Part shown: in pieces, positions 15,282 through 22,284 of the stretch
Layout: each line of letters begins with the position of its first letter
How positions within the stretch are numbered: the stretch's first letter is position 1
Assembly (NCBI GenBank): GCA_965366365.1
Contig: CBDUEV010000044.1
Location: 1 to 22,284, forward strand
Reading direction: 5' to 3'
Source: CBDUEV01 sp965366365
GTDB lineage: Bacteria > Actinomycetota > Acidimicrobiia > Spongiisociales > JAENVV01
Length of the DNA stretch: 22,284 nucleotides
Notes under the pieces: generated by a model
The model's input: the letters and a program-made list of their open reading frames with translations, nothing else
The model's database searches: none
What the model was told of the DNA's origin: nothing
Program-made: the position numbers and the translations under genes

Positions 15282-15536
15282 ATGACGATGAAGAACGAGT
15301 CCGTCGCCAAGCAAGTGAACTCGGCGGTCGACCAAGGTTGGGTGGCAGGCAGCTCCTTCTTCGGTTCGATCGTGTCCGGCCTTCTGATCGGCTACTTCGT
15401 CGATCAATGGCTCGACACCGAACCCTGGGCCATCATTATCGGCACCCTCGTGGGAGCGTATTCGGGCTTTCTGAGGCTCTGGCACTACGCCAAAGCGGAG
15501 GAAGCGAAAGAGCAGGAACGCAGACGTGGACGTTGA
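15282..15536 (+). CDS. AtpZ/AtpI-family small membrane protein of ATP synthase operon
   Basis: This 84-residue protein is of the F0F1-ATPase gene-1 (AtpZ) family, found at the head of many ATP synthase operons and linked to assembly or divalent-ion supply. Two hydrophobic helices lie at about 23-41 (SSFFGSIVSGLLIGYFVDQW, the conserved first segment) and 49-66, followed by a charged tail rich in Glu, Lys and Arg (70-84). The frame is open upstream to 15039, but the family homology starts here. ATG 15282 and ATG 15288 are both possible, with no strong RBS for either. It overlaps the next gene by 11 bp. Confidence 0.82.
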   Translation: MTMKNESVAKQVNSAVDQGWVAGSSFFGSIVSGLLIGYFVDQWLDTEPWAIIIGTLVGAYSGFLRLWHYAKAEEAKEQERRRGR

Positions 15537-15921
15537 GGCGCGGATCGCACAAAACACCGTAAAGCGAGCCGTCGTCGTGGGCCCGGTGCTCATCGGCGGA
15601 TTCGCTCTTCTCCGTGGTGGCGACGGGGCGGCTGCCGCCGCCATCGGTGTCGGCATCGTGATACTCATGTTCCTGATGTCGGGATGGATGCTGTCCATAG
15701 CCGCGCGCATCGGATTGTCTGCCTATCATGCGGCCGCGCTGTTTGGGTTCTTCTTGCGGCTTGGTCTTCTGGTTTTGGCCATGGTGCTCGTCACCAGGGC
15801 GATGGATCTCGACCGATTTGCATTTGGAATCGCCACCGTGGTGGCATACCTGGCATTGATCACGTGGGAAGCCGTTGCGGTGTCCCGTGGAGCTGAAAGG
15901 GAGTTGGAGTGGATCAACTGA
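15526..15921 (+). CDS. atpI: ATP synthase protein I (AtpI)
   Basis: This 131-residue membrane protein has four hydrophobic segments, at about 15-29, 36-60, 70-89 and 98-119. That matches the ATP synthase subunit I family, which assists c-ring assembly. The conserved-looking FFLRLGLLVLAMVLV lies in the third helix. GTG 15526 overlaps the previous gene by 11 bp, with AGGAA at 15513-15517 as RBS. Its end overlaps atpB by 13 bp. Sequence conservation in this family is low, so the call rests on topology, length and operon position. Confidence 0.8.
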   Translation: MDVEARIAQNTVKRAVVVGPVLIGGFALLRGGDGAAAAAIGVGIVILMFLMSGWMLSIAARIGLSAYHAAALFGFFLRLGLLVLAMVLVTRAMDLDRFAFGIATVVAYLALITWEAVAVSRGAERELEWIN

Positions 15922-16700
15922 TCCTGGCAACCGAGGAATGCGACACTCTCAACGAGGTCGTGTGCAGCCCGGCGAATGTTCTGGAGTTCTTCGAGTTCGA
16001 AGCCACGCCGTACTACATGCTGCTGGCAGCCGTTGTGGTGGTGGTCCTGATGGTCGTCGCCTTTCGCAAGCCCAAACTGGTCCCCGGCAAGTTCCAGGCC
16101 GCCATCGAGAGCCTCGTTTCGATGGTCACCGATGGGATCGCCAAAGACGTCATCGGCCCGGAAGGCGTCAAATACGTTCCGTACCTGCTGTCCGTCTTCT
16201 TCTTCGTCTTCATCGGCAACTTTTTCGAGTTGACGCCGTTCATCAACTTCCCCGTCACTTCCCGCATGGCCATTCCCGCCATTCTGTCGGCTCTGACGTG
16301 GATCATCTTCGTTGCCGTCGGAATCCGTCACCACGGTTTCAAGTACGTCGCCAACATCGCCTGGCCGCCTGGCGTCCCGGTGGCGCTCAAGCCGCTGGTC
16401 GGTGTGATCGAACTGGTCTCGACGTTCCTCGTCCGCCCCTTCTCGCTGGCGGTGCGGCTCTTCGCCAACATGGTGGCCGGTCACGTGATGCTGGCCCTGC
16501 TGCTCGGTTCGGCCGGCTGGTTCATCTACTCCGCCGCCAACGGCACCATCCCGGTGCTGAGAGGCTCCATCGGCATCGCCTGGTTCGTGTTGGGCGTCGG
16601 CATCTTCGTGTTCGAGCTCCTGGTCGGGTTCCTGCAGGCGTACATCTTCACGCTGCTGTCGGCCGTCTACATCGAAACCTCCATCCACGCCGAGCATTAG
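15909..16700 (+). CDS. atpB: ATP synthase F0 subunit a
   Basis: This 263-residue subunit a is the stator half of the proton channel in the membrane. The decisive motif RPFSLAVRLFANMVAGH at 176-192 carries R183, the essential Arg facing the c-ring. GNFFELTPF at 103-111 and FELLVGFLQAYIFTLLSAVY at 235-254 are further conserved helices. The N-terminus is hydrophilic, then helices occur at about 35-52, 92-107, 122-138, 163-200 and 222-257. The GTG start follows GGGAG at 15899-15903 and lies inside the atpI end. Subunit length is normal for the family. Confidence 0.95.
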   Translation: MDQLILATEECDTLNEVVCSPANVLEFFEFEATPYYMLLAAVVVVVLMVVAFRKPKLVPGKFQAAIESLVSMVTDGIAKDVIGPEGVKYVPYLLSVFFFVFIGNFFELTPFINFPVTSRMAIPAILSALTWIIFVAVGIRHHGFKYVANIAWPPGVPVALKPLVGVIELVSTFLVRPFSLAVRLFANMVAGHVMLALLLGSAGWFIYSAANGTIPVLRGSIGIAWFVLGVGIFVFELLVGFLQAYIFTLLSAVYIETSIHAEH

Positions 16701-16759
16701 ATCTCAACCAGTAAGAGAGTTTGTCGCCTGTCTGGGGCGCAACGAGAAAGGAAAACGGA

Positions 16760-17035
16760 ATGAACGCAGTACTTGCCACAGCGCAGATTCTTGCGCAGGA
16801 GGCAGTGACCGGCGGTCTCACCGGAGACATCAGCGCCTCGCTGGCGGTGATCGGCTACGGTCTCGGCGCCATCGGCCCAGGTGTGGGTATCGGTATCCTG
16901 GCCGGCAACGCCGTGCAGGCGATGGCCCGCCAGCCCGAAGCGGCCGGCATGGTCCGGACCACGATGTTCCTCGGTATCGCCTTCACGGAGGCTTTGGCGC
17001 TGATCGGCTTCGTGCTCTTCTTCCTGGCGGGCTAG
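16760..17035 (+). CDS. atpE: ATP synthase F0 subunit c
   Basis: This 91-residue hairpin proteolipid forms the rotor ring. Helix 1 has the glycine motif GLGAIGPGVGIGI (34-46), the polar loop is ARQPE (57-61), and helix 2 carries E77 in FTEALALIG, the ion-binding carboxylate. The residues after E77 are Ala-Leu rather than Ser-Thr, favouring proton over sodium coupling; this is inference. ATG 16760 follows AAAGGA at 16748-16753, so the longer frame from 16721 is rejected. About 20 extra N-terminal residues precede helix 1. The 59-base gap upstream is one of the larger ones in the operon and may tune the high c-subunit yield. Confidence 0.95.
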   Translation: MNAVLATAQILAQEAVTGGLTGDISASLAVIGYGLGAIGPGVGIGILAGNAVQAMARQPEAAGMVRTTMFLGIAFTEALALIGFVLFFLAG

Positions 17036-17038
17036 ATC

Positions 17039-17593
17039 GTGTTCGCCCAGGTACTCATCCTCGCCGTAGAGGGAGCCGAAGAGGAAGGTGGAGGGGTCGA
17101 TCTCCTCATCCCGACCACGCAGGAGTGGGCTGCCGCCCTGGTCGCCTTCGCCATCGTGTTCTTCGTCATGTGGAAGTTCGCATGGCCGCAGATCACGCAG
17201 CTGCTCGACGATCGCCAGAAGGCGATCGCCGGTCAGATTCAACAGGCCGAGTCCACCAAACAGGAGGCTCAGAGTCTGCTGGAGGACTACCAGGCGCAGA
17301 TCGCCAACGCCAAGGCTGAAGCCAACGAGCTGGTCGAGCAGGCGCGGTCCCAAGCCGACACGGTCAAGAATGACATCATCGCCAAGGCGGAAGCAGAAAG
17401 CCGTTTGATTCTCGACAAGGCCCGCACCGACGCGTCCAACGAGAAGGCCCGCGCCCTCGCCGAGGCCCGCCAGGAGGTAGGCAACATCTCCCTCGATCTC
17501 GCCGAAAAGGTGGTCGGTGGGTCACTCGATCGTTCGGCCCAGCAGGGTCTGGTCGATCGCTACCTCGCCGACTTGGAGAGGATGTCGGAGTAG
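17039..17593 (+). CDS. atpF: ATP synthase F0 subunit b
   Basis: This 184-residue peripheral-stalk subunit has an acidic N-terminus, one membrane helix at about 29-48 (EWAAALVAFAIVFFVMWKFA) and a long charged alpha-helical coiled coil from about 52 to 160. The heptad-rich, Ala/Glu/Gln-rich composition is typical. It links subunit a to F1 through delta. The GTG start lies 3 bases after atpE, without a strong RBS, so coupled translation is likely. Unlike mycobacteria, b is not fused to delta. Confidence 0.93.
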   Translation: MFAQVLILAVEGAEEEGGGVDLLIPTTQEWAAALVAFAIVFFVMWKFAWPQITQLLDDRQKAIAGQIQQAESTKQEAQSLLEDYQAQIANAKAEANELVEQARSQADTVKNDIIAKAEAESRLILDKARTDASNEKARALAEARQEVGNISLDLAEKVVGGSLDRSAQQGLVDRYLADLERMSE

Positions 17594-17595
17594 AC

Positions 17596-18135
17596 ATGTC
17601 GTCCGATGATCGCATCAAGGGTTTTGCGGCCGGCATCTTCGAGATCGCCAAGGCCGAGGGAGAACTCGACAAGGTCAAGGGAGAGCTCCTCACGGTGGCG
17701 CGCGCCTTCGAGACCTCGAACGAGCTGCGCGACGCGCTGAGCGATCCACGCCTTCCCTCCGATCGGAAGCAAGCGATCGTCGATGATCTCCTCGGCAGCC
17801 GCTCGTCCCAGCTGACCGTGGGTATCGTCGGCTTCATCGTCGGCACAGGAAACGCCGGTTCCCTTCCTGCCATCGTCGACGCTCTCGCCGACTCGACGGC
17901 GGCGGCCTCCAACCGCGAGGTTGCCGAGATTCGCACCGCCATCGAACTCGACGACGAGACCGTCGCCAAGATCACGGCCGCGTTGGAGAAGGCGACAGGC
18001 AAGAAGCTCGAATCGAAAGTGGTCGTCGACCCGTCTGTGATCGGGGGCGTCGTCGCCCGGGTCGGGGACACCGTCATCGACGGCTCCATCCAACGGCGGC
18101 TCAGCAGCCTGCGTCAGGCAATCAAGGCCCGATAG
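17596..18135 (+). CDS. atpH: ATP synthase F1 subunit delta
   Basis: This 179-residue OSCP/delta subunit joins the b stalk to the top of F1. The N-terminal helical domain includes FAAGIFEIAKAEGELDKVK (9-27) and LRDALSDPRLPSDRKQAIV (about 47-65), a standard delta segment. The C-terminal domain includes DPSVIGGVVARVGDTVIDGS, the most conserved delta block. The ATG begins 2 bases after the atpF stop. Length is normal and unfused. Confidence 0.94.
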   Translation: MSSDDRIKGFAAGIFEIAKAEGELDKVKGELLTVARAFETSNELRDALSDPRLPSDRKQAIVDDLLGSRSSQLTVGIVGFIVGTGNAGSLPAIVDALADSTAAASNREVAEIRTAIELDDETVAKITAALEKATGKKLESKVVVDPSVIGGVVARVGDTVIDGSIQRRLSSLRQAIKAR

Positions 18136-18144
18136 GAGAATCCG

Positions 18145-19668
18145 ATGTCAGACATGACCATCAACCCAGAAGACATCACGTCGGTCCTGAGGGCCAACCT
18201 CGAAGGCTGGGAACCGACTGTTTCCAGCGAGACGGTCGGATACGTGAGTGCCATCGCCGACGGAGTGGCCCGCGTCAAGGGTTTGCCCACCGCCATGGCC
18301 TCGGAGCTTCTCGAGTTCCCGGGCGGGCTTCTCGGTGTGGCGCTCAACATCGATGAGGAGGACCTCGGTGTCGTGCTCATGGGTGAGTACAACCACGTGG
18401 AAGAGGGCTCTCCTGTCAAGCAGACCGGAACCGTGCTCTCCGTTCCCGTGGGTGACGCCATGCTCGGTCGAGTGGTCGACGCGCTCGGCGCTCCCATCGA
18501 CGGAAAAGGCACGATCGACACGTCCGAGCGCCGTTTGCTCGAAGTTCAGGCTCCTTCGGTGGTGCAACGCCAACCAGTCTCCGAACCGCTCCAGACCGGG
18601 ATCAAGGCCATCGACGGCATGATTCCGATCGGTCGGGGACAGCGCGAGTTGATCATCGGCGACCGCCAGACCGGGAAGACCGCCGTTGCGGTTGACACGA
18701 TCATCAACCAAAAGGGCCTCGGCGTGAAGTGCGTCTACGTGGCCATCGGCCAGAAGCAGTCGACCGTCGCCGAGGTGGTGGACGCCCTCGAGCGCTCCGG
18801 CGCCATGGAATACACCGTCGTGGTTTCGGCTCCCGCCTCCGCCCCGGCCGCACTCCAGATGTACGCCCCGTACGCCGGCTCGGCCATCGGTCAGTACTGG
18901 ATGTACAAGGGCGAGCACGCCCTCATCGTCTTCGACGACCTCTCCAAGCAGGCGGTGGCCTATCGAGAGATCTCGCTGCTTCTGCGGCGCCCACCCGGCC
19001 GCGAGGCGTACCCGGGCGACGTGTTCTACCTGCACAGCCGTCTGCTCGAGCGTTGCGCCAAGCTCTCCGACGAGTTGGGTGGCGGCTCCATGACCGGGCT
19101 CCCGATCATCGAGACGAAGGCCGGCGACGTTTCGGCGTTCATTCCCACCAACGTCATTTCGATCACCGACGGTCAGATCTTCCTCGAGACCGATCTGTTC
19201 TTCTCGGGGATCCGCCCGGCTATCAATGCCGGGATCTCCGTGTCCCGGGTGGGCGGCGCCGCCCAGATCAAGGCGATGAAGAAGGTGGCCGGTCAGTTGC
19301 GTCTCAACCTGGCCCAGTTCCGCGAGCTCGAGGCCTTCGCCGAGTTCGGTTCCGAACTCGACGCCGCCTCGTTGGCGCAGCTCGAACGCGGCCGGCGCGT
19401 CGTCGAGACGCTCAAACAGGGTCAGTATGCGCCGCTGCCGGTCGAAGAGCAGGTGCTCGAGATCTACGCGGTCACCAACGGGTTGCTCGACGACATCGCC
19501 GTCGAGGACATCGAGCGGGCCGAGCGGGAGTTGCGGGACTTCGTGAAGACCCGGAATCCGGAGCTCCTCGATCACATCCGTGAGACCAAGGACCTGCCTG
19601 ACACCGACGCGCTGAACGCTGCCATTGGGGCCTTCAAGGACACGTTCGCGGGATCGCAGAAGGGATAG
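18145..19668 (+). CDS. atpA: ATP synthase F1 subunit alpha
   Basis: This 507-residue non-catalytic nucleotide-binding subunit has Walker A GDRQTGKT at 172-179, Walker B region ALIVFDDLSKQ (259-269) and the arginine finger R368 in SVSRVGG. The N-terminal beta-barrel (about 26-95) and the C-terminal helical domain from about 385 are complete. RBS TAGGAGA at 18133-18139 partly overlaps the atpH stop. It assembles with beta into the alpha3beta3 hexamer. Confidence 0.97.
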   Translation: MSDMTINPEDITSVLRANLEGWEPTVSSETVGYVSAIADGVARVKGLPTAMASELLEFPGGLLGVALNIDEEDLGVVLMGEYNHVEEGSPVKQTGTVLSVPVGDAMLGRVVDALGAPIDGKGTIDTSERRLLEVQAPSVVQRQPVSEPLQTGIKAIDGMIPIGRGQRELIIGDRQTGKTAVAVDTIINQKGLGVKCVYVAIGQKQSTVAEVVDALERSGAMEYTVVVSAPASAPAALQMYAPYAGSAIGQYWMYKGEHALIVFDDLSKQAVAYREISLLLRRPPGREAYPGDVFYLHSRLLERCAKLSDELGGGSMTGLPIIETKAGDVSAFIPTNVISITDGQIFLETDLFFSGIRPAINAGISVSRVGGAAQIKAMKKVAGQLRLNLAQFRELEAFAEFGSELDAASLAQLERGRRVVETLKQGQYAPLPVEEQVLEIYAVTNGLLDDIAVEDIERAERELRDFVKTRNPELLDHIRETKDLPDTDALNAAIGAFKDTFAGSQKG

Positions 19669-19671
19669 CAG

Positions 19672-20568
19672 GTGGCCAGCGCCGAAGTCCGGGATATTCG
19701 CAGACGGATCAAGTCTGTCGAGTCGACGAAGAAGATCACCCGAGCCATGGAGCTCATTTCTGCGTCGCGCATCCCCAAGGCCCAGGCCCGGGTCAACCAG
19801 TCGAAACCGTACGCCGAGAAGCTGGTCGAAGTGATCCAGAACGTCAGCGCAGCCAGCGGCGGCGCCTCGCACATGCTCCTCGAGTCTCGGCCGATCAAGA
19901 CGGTCGGTGTGCTCATCGTCGCCTCGGATCGGGGTCTGGCCGGCGCCTACGCCAGCAACGTCATCCGAATGGCCGAAGAGGTCGTCCTCGCCCACGTGAA
20001 GGCGGGGCGTCGGGTGCAGGTCTTCGCCGTGGGGAAGAAGGCCCAGGCGTATTTCGCATACCGGAAGTACACGATCGCGCGGGCCTACATCGGTGTCACG
20101 GACACGCCGACCTACGGGGACGCCCGCGCCACCGCCAACACGGTCATGGAGGCGTACGCCAGTGAGGCGATCGACTCCCTGGAGGTCTTCTACACCGAGT
20201 ACCGGACGGCCATGACGCAGATCCCCACCCGGGTCACGCTGCTGCCCATCCAGCCTCCCGCGCCGTCGGCAGATGCTCCCCAAACCGGAGATGCGCCAAG
20301 GACTGTCGACTACGCCTACGAGCCTGCCCCCGGGCAGATCCTCGACCGCTTGCTACCTCGCTACGTGGAATCCACCGTCTTCAGCATGCTGCTGGAGTCG
20401 TCGGCATCGGAGCATTCAGCTCGGCGGCGGGCCATGAAAGCGGCCACGGACAACGCAGAAGAACTGATCAAGGATCTCACCCGAGTCGCCAACAGGGCGA
20501 GGCAGGCCGAGATCACCACCGAGATTTCTGAGATCGTTGGCGGCGCTGAAGCGCTGTCGGCGGGATGA
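19672..20568 (+). CDS. atpG: ATP synthase F1 subunit gamma
   Basis: This 298-residue rotor shaft starts with RRRIKSVESTKKITRAMELI (10-29), the N-terminal coiled-coil helix. It contains ASDRGLAGAYASNVI in the Rossmann-like globular domain. It ends with ARQAEITTEISEIVGGAEAL, the C-terminal helix. The insert around 221-240, rich in Pro and Ala, is hydrophilic and of the variable type seen in actinobacterial gamma. The GTG lies 3 bases after atpA, with GCAGG just before it. Confidence 0.95.
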   Translation: MASAEVRDIRRRIKSVESTKKITRAMELISASRIPKAQARVNQSKPYAEKLVEVIQNVSAASGGASHMLLESRPIKTVGVLIVASDRGLAGAYASNVIRMAEEVVLAHVKAGRRVQVFAVGKKAQAYFAYRKYTIARAYIGVTDTPTYGDARATANTVMEAYASEAIDSLEVFYTEYRTAMTQIPTRVTLLPIQPPAPSADAPQTGDAPRTVDYAYEPAPGQILDRLLPRYVESTVFSMLLESSASEHSARRRAMKAATDNAEELIKDLTRVANRARQAEITTEISEIVGGAEALSAG

Positions 20569-20622
20569 TCCCCAAGTAGTACGCCAGATTCCAGAGACGT
20601 TGGAAAGAGAAGGAGCCCCATC

Positions 20623-22041
20623 GTGGCAGAGGTGAAGAGCAAAGGCCGGATCGTTCGCGTGGCCGGCCCCGTGGTGGACGTGCAGTTTCCACCGGACGGC
20701 CTGCCCGAGATCAACCACGCCCTTTCCGTGGATCTGACGGTTGATGGTGTCACCAAGACCATCGTTGCCGAGACGGCCCAGCATCTCGGATCAGACCGGG
20801 TTCGCGCCATCGCCATGTCCGGCACGGACGGGTTGGTACGCGGCGCCGAGGTACGCAACAGTGGCGAGCCGATCTCCGTTCCGGTCGGTGACCAGACGCT
20901 GGGTCATATCTTCAACGTGTGGGGTGATCCGCTCGACGAACCGGATCTGGAACTGAGTGGCGAACGCTGGCCGATTCACCGCTCCGCTCCCGCCTTCGAG
21001 GACGTGGAGCCCCAGAAGAAGGTGTTCGAGACGGGAATCAAGGTGGTCGACCTGCTTTCCCCCTACCTGGAGGGCGGCAAGATCGGCCTCTTCGGTGGTG
21101 CCGGGGTCGGCAAGACGGTGCTCATCCAGGAGATGATCAACCGGGTCGCAACTCACCACGGCGGTGTCTCCGTCTTCGCCGGCGTCGGCGAACGTACCCG
21201 TGAGGGAAACGACCTCTTCGGCGAGATGACAGAAACCGGAGTGATCGAAAAGGCGGCTCTGGTGTTCGGGCAGATGGATGAGCCGCCCGGTGTCCGCCTT
21301 CGGGTGGCCCTCTCGGCCCTGACGATGGCCGAGTACTTCCGGGACGTTCAGAACCAGGACGTGCTCCTCTTCATCGACAACATCTTCCGATTCACGCAGG
21401 CGGGTGCCGAGGTATCCACCCTGCTGGGTCGCATGCCGTCGGCCGTGGGCTACCAGCCCACGTTGGCGGGCGAGATGGGCATCCTCCAGGAGAGAATCAC
21501 CTCCCTGAAGGGCAAGTCCATCACCTCGCTCCAGGCGATCTACGTGCCGGCCGATGACATCACCGACCCGGCCCCGCACACGGCCTTTGCCCACCTGGAT
21601 GCCACGACGGTTCTGAGCCGCCCGCTCACCGCCCTCGGCATCTACCCGGCCGTGGATCCGCTCGACTCGTCGAGCCGGGCGCTCGATCCCCAGATCGTGG
21701 GGGCGGACCACTACGCGGTGGCCGTCGAGGTGCAGCAGATCCTTCAGCGGTACAAGGACCTTCAAGACATCATCGCCATCCTCGGCATCGACGAGCTGTC
21801 AGAAGAGGACAAGCTCGTCGTGTCCCGGGCTCGCCGAATCCAGAAGTTCCTCTCCCAACCGATGTTCGTCGCCAAGGCGTTCACCGGTCAGGAGGGGGTC
21901 TACACCCCGCTCGATGAGACGATCGAATCCTTCCGCATGGTGTTGGAAGGCGAGATGGACCAGTACCCCGAGCAGGCGTTCTACATGGTGGGTGGAGCCG
22001 AAGAGGTGATGGCGAAAGCCCGCGAGATGGAAAAGGCCTGA
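20623..22041 (+). CDS. atpD: ATP synthase F1 subunit beta
   Basis: This 472-residue catalytic subunit has P-loop GGAGVGKT at 158-165, catalytic Glu190 in GERTREGND, Walker B LLFIDNIFRF (248-257) and DELSEED at 390-396. The C-terminal block RMVLEGEMDQYPEQAFYMVG (438-457) is standard. AAGGAG at 20610-20615, 7 bases from the GTG, is a strong RBS. The 54-base gap after atpG shows nothing beyond it. Confidence 0.97.
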   Translation: MAEVKSKGRIVRVAGPVVDVQFPPDGLPEINHALSVDLTVDGVTKTIVAETAQHLGSDRVRAIAMSGTDGLVRGAEVRNSGEPISVPVGDQTLGHIFNVWGDPLDEPDLELSGERWPIHRSAPAFEDVEPQKKVFETGIKVVDLLSPYLEGGKIGLFGGAGVGKTVLIQEMINRVATHHGGVSVFAGVGERTREGNDLFGEMTETGVIEKAALVFGQMDEPPGVRLRVALSALTMAEYFRDVQNQDVLLFIDNIFRFTQAGAEVSTLLGRMPSAVGYQPTLAGEMGILQERITSLKGKSITSLQAIYVPADDITDPAPHTAFAHLDATTVLSRPLTALGIYPAVDPLDSSSRALDPQIVGADHYAVAVEVQQILQRYKDLQDIIAILGIDELSEEDKLVVSRARRIQKFLSQPMFVAKAFTGQEGVYTPLDETIESFRMVLEGEMDQYPEQAFYMVGGAEEVMAKAREMEKA

Positions 22042-22060
22042 GCCTCAGGGAGGTAGCCGC

Positions 22061-22284
22061 ATGGCAACCACATTTCGAGTAGACATCGTCTCCCCCGAGG
22101 CCACGATCTGGACCGGTGACGCCACATTTCTGGTGGCGAGAACCACCGAAGGTGAAATCGGCATCTACGCCAATCACGAGCCGCTCATGGGCGCGCTGGT
22201 GACGGGTGCGGTGTCGGTGGACGCCGAGGGTGGAGGGCGAACCACCATTGCCGTGCACGGAGGCTTCCTCCAGGTGCTCGACAA
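22061..22284 (+). CDS. atpC: ATP synthase F1 subunit epsilon, partial (cut by window end)
   Basis: The 74 visible codons give the N-terminal beta-sandwich of epsilon: FRVDIVSPEATIWTGDATFL near the start, TTEGEIGIYANHEPLMGALV and IAVHGGFLQVLD at the cut end. GGGAGG at 22048-22053, 7 bases from the ATG, is the RBS. The C-terminal helical part, which regulates ATP hydrolysis in some bacteria, would lie beyond the window if present. Confidence 0.93.
   Translation, partial: MATTFRVDIVSPEATIWTGDATFLVARTTEGEIGIYANHEPLMGALVTGAVSVDAEGGGRTTIAVHGGFLQVLD

Noticed and set aside
18148..20283. 711-codon antisense ORF opposite atpA and atpG
   Set aside because: It is a stop-poor shadow of GC-rich coding DNA; the + strand carries intact, unmistakable ATP synthase genes.

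Overview
The window is GC-rich DNA with every supported gene on the + strand. It has many GTG starts, 4-bp stop/start overlaps and almost no spacer DNA. ABC transport lipoproteins, a molybdenum hydroxylase and an unfused ATP synthase b/delta pair (mycobacteria fuse them) suggest a non-mycobacterial actinobacterium, perhaps Acidimicrobiia-like. The phylum call is an inference from gene style, as no marker rRNA is present.

Region 1 (1-166) is a short non-coding lead-in with a REP-like perfect hairpin. Region 2 (167-4922) is a complete BMP/Nup-type ABC importer: lipoprotein, double-ATPase and two permeases. Region 3 (5086-9933) is a second complete importer with the same order but strongly diverged sequence. 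Region 4 (10030-15118) holds three overlapping genes. These are a fused FAD/[2Fe-2S] subunit, a molybdopterin subunit of a xanthine dehydrogenase-type enzyme, and an amidohydrolase that closely resembles 8-oxoguanine deaminase. Region 5 (15119-15281) is an inter-operon gap with a 12-bp inverted repeat, a candidate promoter and a 14-bp perfect palindrome. Region 6 (15282-22284) is the F0F1 ATP synthase operon in the order atpZ-like, atpI, B, E, F, H, A, G, D, C; atpC runs off the window end.

Regions 2-4 read as one purine acquisition and oxidation module. Two nucleoside/base importers feed a hydroxylase that would turn hypoxanthine or xanthine into urate, and a deaminase that would turn 8-oxoguanine into urate, so both enzymes would converge on urate. 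No urate oxidase, allantoinase, molybdenum-cofactor insertion chaperone or regulator lies inside the window. The ATP synthase operon is an ordinary housekeeping neighbour, separated from the purine module by likely termination and initiation signals.

The most interesting points are the paired-importer purine module, the reversed-order FAD-[2Fe-2S] fusion, an Asp at the likely purine-recognition Glu position of the Mo subunit, and the operator-like palindrome at the ATP synthase promoter. Also notable are small bridging ORFs after each second permease gene and two in-frame tandem repeats inside coding regions.
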